From: Stachybotrys elegans | Taxonomy: Eukaryota; Ascomycota; Sordariomycetes; Hypocreales; Stachybotryaceae | Direction of reading: 5' to 3' | DNA: 64,000 nt | Assembly (NCBI GenBank): GCA_020746835.1 | Contig: JAGPNK010000016.1 | Location: forward strand, 496,001-560,000 | Shown: positions 1-11,596 of the stretch, piece by piece | Layout of the letters: each line of letters opens with the position of its first letter | How positions within the stretch are numbered: position 1 is the stretch's first letter | Notes under the pieces: model-generated | Told to the model about the DNA's origin: nothing | The model's database searches: none | Seen by the model: only the letters and a program-made list of their open reading frames with translations | Program-made: the position numbers and the translations under genes

Positions 1-326
1 TAGACGCCGTTGCCCTCGGAGGGGCCGAGGCCCAGCTTGGGCGCCAGGTAGAGCAGGATGTTTGCCGTCTGGGAGATGAGCAAGTCTCCGTGGCGCAATG
101 CAGGGACGGCAAAGGCGGGCGGGTTGGCGTCGTCGCCGTTGTCCGACATCAAGCCCGTGACGAGCCCGACAGCCTCTCCAGGATCCTTGCTTCGGTCGGT
201 GAAGGGAACGCCAGCCTCAACAAAGAGCAGACGGATCAGCTCTCCGCGACCGGGGAGGCCAGGCCAATAGATGAGCTCGTAGGGAGCATCCTCAGTCTTG
301 AGGCGCTTGGACTCAGGCTCAGCCAT
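1..326 (-). CDS. Glutathione S-transferase-like protein, N-terminal part (runs off left edge)
   Basis: The first 108 codons of a minus-strand gene are present and the rest lies beyond the left edge. After a short charged leader (MAEPESKRLK), residues about 14-40 read like a thioredoxin-fold GST N-terminal domain: a beta strand (ELIYWPGL), then PGRGELIRLLFVEAGVPF, which matches the sigma/mu-type 'GR.e.iR.l...g..f.d' signature. Further on there is an ALRHGD-type segment and LLISQTANILLYLAPKLG, which fits the glutathione-binding Ser-(Gln) turn and the following helix. Family knowledge suggests glutathione conjugation or a related thiol role in the cytosol. The ATG at 324-326 is the only sensible start, and no intron is visible in the part present. 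The substrate cannot be told. Confidence 0.75.
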   Translation of the reverse strand, partial: MAEPESKRLKTEDAPYELIYWPGLPGRGELIRLLFVEAGVPFTDRSKDPGEAVGLVTGLMSDNGDDANPPAFAVPALRHGDLLISQTANILLYLAPKLGLGPSEGNGV

Positions 327-1259
327 GGTTGGGGTCGATGCAGTCTCCCGATGATTTTTGTTGAGTGGTGAATGTGGTGAGAGTGGTGAGAATGGATGTG
401 AGGGTGAGAAGAGGCGATGGTTGCACATGCAAGGAGGAGGAGAAGTGGCCGAGCCCCATGGTCCACTCCGCCTCAATGGCAAGAGGGAGGGTACAGAGTA
501 GAGTCCATCATGTTCGGATCTGCATTAATGCGGCACATGCAGTACCCGAGTAATTCATCCCATTCGGCATCATTTGGATCGTTCTAGTTTCGTCATCCCA
601 CTGATGCATGTGGGTACGATATCGTTATCCACGCTGCTGACTGAGGAACGTATTTGGCCGTCAAGCGACTGCAGCTCTGCAGGTACCATTTGACATTAGC
701 AACTATGGCCTGTTTGAATCCCTCACCTTGCTGTTCTGCCCTGCATTCGGGCGCTTGGCGTTGAATGGGAGTGGGATTTTTGCCAAGCCATTGTATGCTG
801 TTTTGGGAGAATGCGGGAAGGGGAATGTCGTCTGGTTCCGCGGGGAGCTTGGACAGGGGTCATGTTCAGCTGGGAGAATCCGTATCACAAAGCTTGGGCT
901 CACAGAAATGACAGACAATTCATCTGTGTAATGGTGGAATGGCGCAGAGACTGCCGCATTCATCTCCGAGCCCCTCTCGTCATGATGTGTGACAGCTCCT
1001 TCCTTCCTGTTTCATTAGGCAGCGCTCAAGCTCCGGAGAGCTCCAGAGCTTCGCCCTCAACCCCACGAGGTCCAAGCTTCAGGCCCCACCGCTGTACCTT
1101 CCCGCTACGAATGGTGCAGCTGACGACATCGGCCGCTTTATCTCGTGCCTGTTGCTCATCCAGCGCGTATGCACATCCGCCCTCCCTTCAATCCGCCCAG
1201 ACCGCTGAGGACCTCCTGCGCGCGCGTCCAATCGTATCGACTTTCCCGGCACGTCCATC
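327..1259. other. Intergenic region between divergent GST-like and amidohydrolase genes
   Basis: This 0.93-kb stretch separates two divergently transcribed genes and must hold both promoters. I see no convincing coding exon, RNA gene or repeat. Open frames across 811-1617 on the plus strand are antiparallel or out-of-frame shadows that run into the next gene. Confidence 0.5.
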
Positions 1260-4159
1260 ATGGACGACAAACTCGGCCTTCCGTCGTACGAAGCTGTCGC
1301 GGGATCCGGCACCGACACCCGGCGCTCGAGGCAGCGACCTCGGCGCAGCGTTCGGCGTTCCCGAGCCATTCGACTCCTTGCCCTCGCCTGCTTGGGCTTC
1401 ATTGTGCTCGCGCAGTGGTATCAGCTCCTGCGCGCAGACAACGCGGACCCGAGGCTGTCTCTCGAAAAGCTCAACGCGGATCTCGCGACGTGCAAGAAGC
1501 TCCAGTCAAAGCCAAAGAACCCAATCGGCGCTGGTCGCGATAAGAACGCCAGATACATTGATGGCGGCAAGCCTACTCTCATCAAGAATGCTACCGTCTG
1601 GGTTGGTGAGCCCGTAAAGGGTACCAGTGACGCAGATGCTAGGGCTGGCAAGGGCTGGGAGTGGATTCAGGCCGACGTCCTTCTCGAACACGGCCTGATC
1701 AAAGAAGTCAAGTCGGGCATTGCCTTGAGCTCGCTGCCAGATGATACTGTTGTGTTTGATGCCGCCGGTCGGCAATTGACTACCGGTGTCATCGACATGC
1801 ACAGCCATGCTGGCGTCGACTCTCTCCCTGAGCTCGTCGGAAACGACGATACCAACGAAATGTCCGCCGACGTCACTCCGTGGGCACGATCCATCGACGG
1901 CATCACCCCCTTCGACAAACAAATACAGACGATCAAGTCGGGAGGTGTCACGACTTCCTTGATTCTCCCAGGCTCGGGCAACAACATTGGTGGCGAGGCG
2001 TACCTCATCAAGCATGCTGTTGGGAAGCCTGACGGTCGTCAAGAGGTCAGTGCCACGGATATGCTTGCCGACCCCGACCGCAACTGGCGCTACATGAAGA
2101 TGGCATGTGGCGAGAATGCAAAGAGGGTATATGGGCGTGTTGGGCGACGCCCCTATAGCAGGATGGGAGAGAGCTACGAGTTCCGCCATGCCTTTGAGCA
2201 AGCACGAGATCTTAACCAAAAGCAGGACGACTGGTGTGCCAAGGCTGAGGATGTCGGTGTTGAGAATATGGACGAATACCTGCCCCAGGAGATTTTCTGG
2301 GAGACGCTTGGCGCTGCTCTCCGTGGCCAGGTGCACGTAAATGTGCACTGCTACACTGTCCCCGACTTGGAGGCCATGGTTGATCATACCAACGAGTTTG
2401 AGTTTGCTGTCCGGGCCTTCCATCATGCCCACCAGACGTATCTTGTGCCCGAGGTATGTATACCGAAAACCCGTTACTGTCCGCAGGCTAACTAGGACAG
2501 ATCCTGAACCGAACATGGGGAGGTCGACCTCCTGCTTCTGCCCTCTTTGCCGACAACATGTACTACAAGGCAGAGGCGTACATTGGCTCCGAGTTTGCGG
2601 GCAAGATCTTGTACGACGCAGGTTTGACACCGGTCTACGTCAGCGACAACCCTGTCCTCAACGCACAGCATGTTCTGTTTGAGGCAGCAAAGGCCTACCA
2701 CTATGGTCTTCCCTACCATGCCGCCTTGTCCGGCGTCACATCGGCGCCTGCTGAGCTTCTCGGAATGGGAGAGCGCCTGGGCAAGGTCAAGGCTGGCTTC
2801 GACGCCGACATTGTTGTCTGGGACAGCGACCCGCTAAGTGTCGGCGCTGCTCCCGTCCAGGTCTGGATCGACGGCACTGCACAGTTCGAGGATCCTTTTG
2901 AGCTGGAGAAGCCTCTGGTGGGCCCACTGGTTCCCAATGAATCGCTTGGTGAAATTGTCGAAGAGCCCACCGGTTTCCGCAATGCCATCTTCACCGGCGT
3001 CACCAGAGCATACCTCTCGGACGACGAAGTCTACGAGTCTGACGAAGGCTTCAGCGTAGTCATTTTCGAGGCCGAAATCGCTTGCGTTGGTGTCTGCAGG
3101 TTTGAAATCGAGAACGCATCATCTAATCTGAAAAAGGTTGATCTGAAAAACGGCTGGATCACGCGCTCCTTTACGGGCGTAGCCGGCACTATTGGATTGA
3201 ACGATATTGATGCTGAGACGTCGACTGACAACGGAGACAACCCTGTGGTGTTTTCTCGCGCTGTAGACGGGCTTGCCCTGGGCAGCAAGAAGCTTCACGT
3301 GGCTCACAAGTACGGAGTCACCAAGGCCATCTCAGCGCCTACATTCTCCGGCGGCAATACGCATCACGGTACCAGCGTTGGGTTCATCACGTCTGCAGAG
3401 ACTACTCTAGACAAGGATGCCATCTTTGCCTCGGACGTGGCAGTGCACTACACCTTGGACCTCAACGTGCGAGGAGTGACGAGCTACTCGGCGGCTTTTG
3501 GAGGACTTCGCCAGAAGCTGCTTGTGGCTGCGACAAATGATGCCCCGATTGTCGATCCGTTCTCCGAGGCTGCGTACCTCAAGAAGGTCATTGATGGCGA
3601 GAAGGTTCTGGCCCTGACTATTCACAGCGTCGAGGGCATCGCCACGGCACTTCGAATCAAGTCGGAGATCGAGTCTCTGCTAAAGACGTCGACCACCTCA
3701 CCACGAATCAAGCTAGCTATCATTGGCGGAGCCGAGTCTCACCTTGCTGCCAAAGAGCTGGCCGAAGCATCCGTAGGGGTTATCCTGTCACCGCTGCAGT
3801 CAACCGGCGCCAGATGGGATCAGCGCCGGGTCCTCACGGGTGCACCGCTTACCAACGGTACCGCTGTCGACATCCTCCTCGAAGCCGGCGTCTTGACGGC
3901 CGTGGGTCTGGAGGAAGACTGGCAGGTCCGCGACCTGGGCTTCGCAGCGGGCATCGCGTACAAGAACAGCAACGGGCAGGTCAGCGAGAAGCAGGCGCTG
4001 GATCTGGTGAGCATCAACGCCCACAAGATTCTGGGTGCGGAGCTGCCGGCGATGGAGGCGAAGAAGCACTTCATTGTCACCGAAGGCTGTCCGTTCGAAA
4101 TTGATTCGCGCATCAAGGCGGTTGGCTCGGGGCGTGACGAGGTGGCATTGTTTGTGTAG
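1260..4159 (+). CDS. Membrane-anchored amidohydrolase (CE9-like), two exons
   Basis: The exons are 1260-2453 and 2501-4159. The 47-bp intron (2454-2500) starts GTATGT, contains GCTAAC and ends ACAG; splicing gives 950 aa and joins LVPE to ILNRTWGGRP in frame. A short basic N-terminus (RRSRAIR near residue 40) precedes one hydrophobic helix (about 44-62), so this looks like a type II signal anchor with the catalytic part outside the cytosol. The metal-binding His-Ser-His of the amidohydrolase barrel is at residues 181-183 (VIDMHSHAG). A second metal-dependent-hydrolase-like stretch (LGKVKAGFDADIVVWDSDPL) follows about 400 residues later. Fungal relatives are grouped with N-acetylglucosamine-6-phosphate deacetylase-like CE9 proteins, but the substrate is unknown. 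At 950 aa it is about twice the size of a single amidohydrolase domain, so a duplicated or extended barrel is likely. Confidence 0.8.
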
Positions 4160-4691
4160 GGCGTGTCCAGAATGCGGTAGCTTTTTTTTTTTGGGCATTG
4201 TACGAGAGGAAGATTATGAAACATGTAGATTTGGATATCCATATGCGCCTCGTACCTGATGGGAGCCGAATCACTGAATGGCGTGATGCTGGTGTCATTC
4301 AACCCACGATGTGTGATAACGTTATGCGATCACGTTATCATCATTACCAATACGGTAGCGCGCGGCTATGACATAAGGGGTGCGGCTGATGACAAAAGCC
4401 AGGCGGCTTCAAGGCCAATGCCCATTTCCCTATCAGCGCAAGATCCGGAAAGAATGGGCTTTGAGGGAGCACAGACGGATCGGTGCGCCGGTGGGATGTG
4501 GGGGATCTGATATCGCAGGCGTGGCTGGTGGGGAAGCAAAACGCATTTATTAAACACCCACCCGAGCCTCCTGTCCGTCCTCGACGACTAATACTGCCAA
4601 GACGCAACGTACAGACGGATTGCTTATGATCCTGTATCGAGCCGTCAGGCCAATCTCTACAATCATCACCAGAAAACTCCAGACACGAACA
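4160..4691. other. Intergenic region
   Basis: This 0.53-kb stretch lies between two plus-strand genes. It holds a T10+ run near 4181-4192 just after the amidohydrolase stop, likely part of its 3' end, and the upstream region of the dioxygenase gene. No coding feature is visible. Confidence 0.45.
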
Positions 4692-5610
4692 ATGAGTCTC
4701 GCACCAGTCATTGCCCTCTCCCACGGCGGAGGTAACACCATCCCCCCCCCTGCATATCCAAGCAAAGGAGGTATGTATGTACTAACACGCATCGCCAGGC
4801 CCCATGCCAATCCTGGAGCCGAGCGGCGGCATCCACAAGGACGTTGTCTCCTCGCTCAAGACGCGCGTGCCCAAGATTCTGGGCGTCGGCACGCCCTCGC
4901 AGCCGCGGGCCATTGTCCTCGTCACGGCGCACTGGCAGACGCCGCAGCCCACCGTCACCTCGGCCGCCAAGCCCGACCTGCTGTACGACTACTACGGGTT
5001 CCCCGCCGAGGCCTACTCGCTCAAGTACCCGGCGCCGGGCGAGCCGTCGGTCGCGCAAAAGGTCCGCGAGGCGTTTGCCGCGCAGGGCTTCGAGGCGGTG
5101 CTCGACCCGGAGCGCGGCTGGGACCACGGCGTCTTCGTGCCCCTGCTGCTCGCCCTCCCGCAGTGCGAGATCCCCATCGTCCAGGTCTCCATCCTCGCGT
5201 CCCAGGACGCATCCGCCCACCTCCGCCTCGGCGCCGCCCTCGCCCCCCTGCGCGCCGACAACATCGCCATCGTCGGCTCCGGCTTCGCCTCCTTCCACAA
5301 CCTCCCCAAGATGCGCAGCCTCATGGGCGGCGGCGGCGGCGGCGGCGTCGTCCTCGGGCAGCTGCAGGAGTGGAACGCGGCGCTCAAGCAGGCCGTCACC
5401 TCGGAGGATTCCGAGGAGCGCTGGCGGAGGCTGGAAGGCTGGCGCGACTTCCCGCACGCTGATGTCGCGCACCCGCCGCGCGGGGCCGACCACTTCATGC
5501 CGTTGCTCGTCGCGGCGGGCGCGGCGGGCGCGGAGAAGACGAGGATGTACAAGGATATGTTCCTCGGGGTGGAGATTTATACGTTTTATTGGGGAGACGA
5601 GGTGGCATGA
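4692..5610 (+). CDS. LigB-type extradiol ring-cleavage dioxygenase (4,5-DOPA dioxygenase-like)
   Basis: The exons are 4692-4731 and 4799-5610, with a 67-bp intron (4732-4798; GTAACA...CTAACACGCATCGCCAG). The product is 283 aa. Splicing restores the family motif SHGGGPMP at the N-terminus, whose His is an expected iron or zinc ligand. Other landmarks are TAHWQ (second metal His), GWDHGVFVPLL (catalytic His region), GSGFASFHNL and DHFMPLLVAAGAAG, all in the order and spacing of LigB/YgiD-type DOPA dioxygenases. These non-haem enzymes open catechol rings; plant and fungal members act on DOPA. A run of eight glycines (about residues 182-189, GC-rich DNA at 5327-5347) forms an unusual loop. Fungal annotations vary between aromatic ring-opening and DOPA dioxygenase, and the substrate here is unproven. 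Confidence 0.85.
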
Positions 5611-6284
5611 ACCTGTACCAACAACTACCTAATGAAGACATGTTTCCTATCATAGCGTATTAAAATCCATTTCATCTATCCCAAACGTCAGGTATTCCCG
5701 GATCGTCCATCCATGCATCCATCACTCGAGCATAAAATCCTCACGACATCCCTCGACATCTCATCATTAATCTCACCATTCAACCCCAGCACGAAGTTCC
5801 CCGCAACCAATCCTCAAACCCACGACCCGTGTTCCCTTCCAGAAAACGAGTGCGGGTTGTCGGTGTGATCTGCGACATATACAAAGGATCTATTTAACTT
5901 CCGGTCTTGCAGGAAGTGAATAAGACAAGGTTGATATAAACGGCAATTTAGTTGAAGGTTTCAGTCACAAGACAATCAAGGTACTTGGAGTGGAATTGTA
6001 TCCATTGTATTCATCTTGGATCCTCGAGATGCGCCTTCAAATGCTCAGAATGCCTCCAGACCAAGGTGCTTCCCCAAGGCCAGTTTTTTAATCCCTATGC
6101 CATGCCATCCCATATGTACTGTAAAACCAGTGATGTGCAGTTATGGGCATATATGTATATATCCTCGCTTCAAAAAGGGGGGGTATCATGCGCTTGTAAA
6201 AAAACAAAGTCGCGGCGTCAAAAATCATTACACGTCAAGAAAGGCTCTTTCCCTTCTGCCGTTCTTGGTTTCCTCCACTTGCTC
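5611..6284. other. Intergenic region between convergent genes
   Basis: This 0.67-kb stretch lies between the 3' ends of the dioxygenase (+) and arrestin (-) genes. It is AT-richer than its flanks. No gene, RNA or repeat array is visible; it probably contains both 3' UTRs. Confidence 0.45.
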
Positions 6285-7721
6285 TCACGATGACAAGAAT
6301 TCGTAGGATTCCCTCACGCTAGCTTCCGGGCTCGCACCCTCGGCGTCGATGAACTCGAGTTGGTCCTGCACGGCCATGACGGGCGAGTCCGGGCAGGCGA
6401 CCGGGTAGGCGGGGGGGCTCGGAGGCACGTCCTGGTAGACAGGGGGGGCTTCATTGTCCCAGCTGACGCCGAGGCCCGGGTACTCGGTCAGGATGATGTT
6501 GAAGTGCATGCGCAGGATGCGGCCGGTGCCGGTGGGCGTGGCGAACTGGGCCTTGCCCTCGATGCCCTGCTCCTTGGAGACAATGAGCTCGACGAGGAGC
6601 GAGTGGGAGACCTCGGTGCCGTGGGCGGTGCGGGTGTCGCAGGCGTACTTGACGTCCTTGTTGGGCTTGATCTTGTTGACAGAGTAGTCAAACTCGAGCT
6701 CGACGCGGCCGCCGTTGTTGTTGTAGTCGGCCTTCCAGCCGTCGTGGAAGAACTTCTCGCCCAGGCAGCGCGTCTCGGTGCGCGTGGCCGAGTTCTTGGC
6801 GTGCTCCTCGTTTCCTTGCCCGGCGACGGCGGCGTGGGCCTTGCAGGCGGGCGCTCGGGTCTTGATGGTCTCCTCGAGCCTCCAGGTGAGTTTCTTGAGC
6901 TTCCAGACATCAATCATGTTGGGGTTCTCGATGGGGTTGGTGAGGCCATCCAGGCGCAGGGTCAGCTTGTTGTTGCTGTTGGGGTAGATGACGGTGGTGT
7001 ACTCGGCGTCGGCCTTGATGTTGGTAGGGGGGAAGACGCGGATGGAGTGGTGGGGGACTTCGGGGGTAGGGATGGAGCGCTTGACGGGGAGGGTGCGCTC
7101 GAACTTGATGGGGGACTGGCTCCCCACGAAGCACGCCTCGGCCTTGAACTCGTAGGAGATGGAGATGAGGGGCGAGTCAACGGTGGCGGGAAGGTCGCCA
7201 GCGAGGAGGACGGAGAAGGGGAACTGGTGCTTTCCACGGTAGAGCCTCGTGGGGTGTGCGAGGAGATTCCACGTCTTGAGCTCGCTGTACTGGTGCTGGC
7301 AGTCGGCGCAGTGGGCGTGGAAGGGGCGCTTCTGGGTGGTATGCAGGTTGAGGACGGCATGGAAGGACTCGACATCCAGGTAGTCGTCCTTGACGTGGAG
7401 GAACATGAGGCCGGAGACGAGGGCGCCGGAGCTGTCCTGGGCGTTGCCGTGGAAGACAATGGGGGGGCTCTCGATGCTCCAGTCGATGGAGGCGGGCGAG
7501 GGCATGGCCGAGGAGAAGTGGGCGTGATGGAACAGGCTGAACTGGTCCTTGTGGACCTTGCCAAAGGGCAGCGACAGGCGGTGGTGCTTCTTGAGCGAGG
7601 GGACGGCGTCGTGGTCATCGCTGTCCGAGTCGCTGGCGTGTCGGCGAGACGCCGCGGCGAGCTTTGCGTGGGAGAAGTTGCCCGACGCCGGCCGCAGGAG
7701 CTGCGTTACGCGGTGCGGCAT
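6285..7721 (-). CDS. Arrestin-domain trafficking adaptor, Art1/Ldb19-like
   Basis: A single exon encodes 478 aa. The middle (about 60-400) is an arrestin-like beta sandwich: an N-terminal lobe with ASIDWSIESPPIVFHG and SGLMFLHVKD, then a second lobe with ISISYEFKAEACF and VFPPTNIKADAEY, a pattern like the Ldb19 family. Near the C-terminus are two PPxY motifs, PPVY (426-429) and PPAY (436-439). In yeast arrestin-related trafficking adaptors, PPxY motifs recruit the WW domains of the Rsp5/NEDD4 ubiquitin ligase, which then ubiquitinates plasma-membrane transporters for endocytosis. The same role is a reasonable inference here. The N-terminus is Ser/His/Asp-rich and probably flexible. The start ATG is at 7719-7721. 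Confidence 0.8.
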   Translation of the reverse strand: MPHRVTQLLRPASGNFSHAKLAAASRRHASDSDSDDHDAVPSLKKHHRLSLPFGKVHKDQFSLFHHAHFSSAMPSPASIDWSIESPPIVFHGNAQDSSGALVSGLMFLHVKDDYLDVESFHAVLNLHTTQKRPFHAHCADCQHQYSELKTWNLLAHPTRLYRGKHQFPFSVLLAGDLPATVDSPLISISYEFKAEACFVGSQSPIKFERTLPVKRSIPTPEVPHHSIRVFPPTNIKADAEYTTVIYPNSNNKLTLRLDGLTNPIENPNMIDVWKLKKLTWRLEETIKTRAPACKAHAAVAGQGNEEHAKNSATRTETRCLGEKFFHDGWKADYNNNGGRVELEFDYSVNKIKPNKDVKYACDTRTAHGTEVSHSLLVELIVSKEQGIEGKAQFATPTGTGRILRMHFNIILTEYPGLGVSWDNEAPPVYQDVPPSPPAYPVACPDSPVMAVQDQLEFIDAEGASPEASVRESYEFLSS

Positions 7722-10700
7722 GGTGAAAGACTGAGGGTGGGAATAATGGGAACAAGGGTTCCTGGTTGCTGTTGATTGGGCAATAATATGCCGGGTAACT
7801 GGAGATTGTTTGCAATTGCAATTGAGGTAGGTGGTGGCTGAGAATAGGAGTTGTTGGTGTCTTTTATCGCATCGTGGAGCTTCGAATCGACTTATAAGTC
7901 GCTGGCGTGTGTCTCCTGAATGTCTCTTTTCCCCGCGTTTTCCTTCTTCTCTTTTTCTTTTTTATTACAAGTCTTGGCTTCTTGTACTGCGTCTGGCCCG
8001 ATTGGGTTATGGGCAAGTTATGCAGGGTGGGTTGACGTTGGTTCCCCGCGTTGTGGAAAATCAGTCGAGATGCGTCAGCTGAGACTCTTCCGAGGAGATG
8101 CAACGGACGACCTGACGATCCAGCCCAGTGGTCACAAGGTTCGTCAGGAAAGGGGGGGGATGGAGGGGGGGGATGATCCTGCTAGCTGCTTGGAGCGGCG
8201 GGTCTTGGTCCTCCTGTCTGGCTCTGTGGCTGGCCTTGCCGAAAGCTGGGGAGAAGGGTCAGGGAGGATGGCGAAGACGTGTTGATGATGGGGTGGTGAT
8301 GTGACGTGTAGTCGTTGACGTGAGTAGATGCGGGTGGACACAGCCAATGCTTCCTTTCTCTTTAAACCAAAGATAAAGATCAAAGAAGAGGATGGTGCAA
8401 GTGCTTACAAGATCTACCAGAAGAATCGATCCCCAAGGGCAGATGACGGGGACGGCCGCCGAGTCTATATACGTTCCCCATATTGACGTCTCTCCATGCC
8501 CAAACCAGGGCAAATAGGAAAAAAATTCAAGGGGGAAAAAAGAGATGCTATTCCCGGGAACGATCACGGGGTCCATGATGGCTCTGTGACTCGAGCCATG
8601 CCAAAGGGGAAACTATGTGTCATAGTGCGGCAGCGAGTCGCTGGAGCTTCCGGCGCTGGGCTGGGCGAGATGCCGGCGTGTGGCGCCATGACCAGGCAGG
8701 AAAACACGATGGATTCGATTCATCCAGCCATGAGAGATGCTGCTGCTGTTGCTCCATGTCGGTTGGTGGATCTCGCTTGAGCCACAGGGGAGCAGCAGTG
8801 GAGCCTCCTTTTGCGCCTGGGAATGTTGGAACGTAGAAGGGAATCTCTGACCGACAATGGCTGATGATGTTTTGGTTCTTGCTCATTTACTCTCGGTAGA
8901 TTTTTCTCCATAGTACCACGGCTACCGACGGCTCGTGGAACCAGCCACTGCGTAATACCTTAGGTAAATGCAATGGTTTCGTAATGCCCATCCATGCATC
9001 ACGAAACAAACCACTTACACCAAGCCCGCGTCACGCAATCATAAGGCGGTATCCCGTATTGCGCGTGCGTTTGTCATAATGGACATGTCAAGCCGCGCGC
9101 CCTGCACGGCAGCGTGTGACCAATCTTGGCTCCGATGGCGGCATGGCTGGCGGTACGACTAAGGCACGCCGAGAGGGAGTCATCTGCCATAATTTTTTGA
9201 ATCGCATCTCACCACTTGGGAGCCCGAACGTGCTCCGAGCCTCATCCGCCTGCTTTCGCCCCACAGCCACCTTGTCATGTTATTGCCGGGCCCGGCTCCG
9301 TGCCGTCTAAACGTACGTCGACGCAAAACACATAATTACATCAGTTATTCTTCTGCCAGGGTCATCTAGTCGGTGAGATGAGGTGGTGGGTGGCGGCCTT
9401 GCTCAGAGGTGGACCGTGAAGAAAAAAAAAATTAAGAAAAAAAATAAGAAGCATCCATGGAAGCTTGACGCAAGCACCCTTCGTTCTGTTTCTTTCCTTG
9501 AAGCAGCCGGCGACAATGCCAGCGGAAGCTCCACGGAGCTCTCTGAATCCACCTTGTACGTACCAATTTTCGTCACATGGCCCCAGACCCTCGTCCGACT
9601 GTGGCTCCCAGCAAAATTTTCCCTGTAAACCGCCAGGCAAGGCACACGCAGGCTTGATTGGACCTCGTGCCTTGGTGCAGAATTTTCCATCTTTTCTCTG
9701 CCGTGACACAAGGAAAAAATATACCTGCACCCCTGCAGCCCGTCCCACCGTGGAACCGATCTAGGCAACGTCTTGCACGATCAGGAACCGATCAGCTTGT
9801 CTCAGTTGCTTCTTCCAGATCTTTCTTTCCATTGAAGCCAGCATATTTCGCCGAATCTGCCATCCCAGTCAATCTCTCTATGCCGAAGTGACTGACGATG
9901 TTTTGTTTGCCTTCTTTTTCTATGTGTCTCTTCTCTACTGTTTTATTTTAACCTGAGCTCCTCAGCCCAGAATCCTTTTAGTCCCACTGAATACCATCGT
10001 ACGGTGATCGGCACTGTCCGACACCAGGCACCCGGCGCCAGCTCCCGCCACCAGAGCTCCCTCGAAACGCATTTGTCAAAGCTGCCAACTCGTAACCGCT
10101 GAGTACGTAAAATATTGCCGGGCCTCCCATCCCATTACCTAAACTACTTGTACCTTCGAGTGGCCTCGTGCTCGCCAGGCAACGACACCCAGCTTGGCCG
10201 CTCCGTTACCTCGTCTCAAGCAATCATCTTTGTCAATTGGTCCACGTTTCTACTGCTAAGGTAGGTAATATTATGCGTAGGGCTCCATCTTCTCTTCTCT
10301 CATCTCCGCCTGACTGCAGACGCGCCTCAGCATATGTCCAGACCACCGGTCAGCATGCCGGCGCCCTGACCGGAATCTGTCCCGGCGCACCGCTCTCCGG
10401 TCAAGCTCGGATCTTGGGAAATTTTTCTACAGAACCTCTTCCCACAGACCCATAATACTCGGTCAGCCTAGAAATTTCCAAGAACGTTGCTCCTCGGGAA
10501 GCCCAGCTGGTCCACCGGTCGATCCACTGCTGATCCTCACGATCCAGACAAGAACACAGGCCATGGCCAGATGCGGCTCTTGCTTCTAGTGCTTCTCGGG
10601 TTTTCTTCTAATTCTTCAGGCCGCTTTCAGTCTGAGCTCCGGTGCACTAACGGCCACACGGTTGATGCTGATCAAGCGGAAGCTATGACTTGATACGTCG

Positions 10701-11596
10701 AGCTGGTCACAACTCTACCTCGGGGTGTTTTGTCGGGACCTTGATGGTTGTCATCTAACCACGACAGTCCTAACTCACATCCTAACATCTAGGTCGGCAC
10801 CTCTCCTCAAACTCTTGTGTGCTGGGCTACTGATACTCCGTCTTTCCTACCATGGAAAGGAGGACATCAGTCGTTTTTCTTGAATGAGCGAAAGCCGAGA
10901 GGAAATGCGAGATAATGATGGGAAGCCATTACTTCGCTGAGGGTATTCGGCATGTCGAAATGCGAGCAGCGATAGCTAGCCTTGGTCCCCATGGCTCACC
11001 ATGTGATGTGACCTGAACAGAGCATTACGTAGTCTTGCAGTACTAAGAATTTCAGGCTGAAGCCAACGTCATCTGCAGACAATCAATTGCACCGGAAAGA
11101 TCGCGCCCGATCGAATTCATATGTATGCGATGTAACATCTCGCGCATTTCCATGGGACCCGCCACCACATTCGTACTCTGCACTGCATTTTCTCTGTCGA
11201 GAGCGCAGCTATTCACCTCGATTGAGGGTGACTTGCGAGCCTCCCTTGCGCACGTTGGACCCGGGCTGAATCATACAAGACCGAAGATACTTGGAGGTCA
11301 AATACAATATGTGAGTTTTCAATGCGCTCAGAGGAGTGAGGAGTGATATTTTCTGTGTTCTGTGTCAATCAATGATCCTGTGTCAGCTGAAGCCTGTAGT
11401 GAAGCGACCTGCCCCGGATAAACGTTGTGTCGGCTCCGAAGAAATTTCCAGGCTAGGCACAACATCAACAACTGTAGCGGCGTGAGCTGTCGGCACTGCA
11501 GCAATTCACCACCTCGCGACCGATTCCTCCAACCGACGCATACGCACGCACGCACTTCAATACGATACAACTGCGCCCCTCCATATTACCGTTACA
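7722..11596. other. Long gene-poor region (3.9 kb)
   Basis: This stretch separates the divergent arrestin (-) and SmE (+) genes. Only short open frames with no recognisable domain are present. I found no credible chain of spliced exons, no tRNA and no transposon ends. It includes poly-A/T tracts near 9420-9450 and C/T-rich stretches. It may contain long 5' leaders, a non-coding RNA, or decayed sequence that I cannot resolve by eye. Confidence 0.35.

Noticed and set aside
811..1617. Plus-strand open frame of 268 codons
   Set aside because: It overlaps the amidohydrolase in another frame, is Arg/Ser-rich without structure and has no domain.
4620..5462. Alternative long frame over the dioxygenase
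   Set aside because: It is Arg/Pro-rich and caused by GC-rich codons of the real LigB gene in a shifted frame.
6360..7775. 471-codon plus-strand frame over the arrestin gene
   Set aside because: It is a Gly/Val/Asp-rich antisense shadow of the arrestin-coding strand.
11125..11346. Possible small secreted protein
   Set aside because: A hydrophobic start is present, but there is no support beyond one short frame, and no Cys pattern or homology that I can name.
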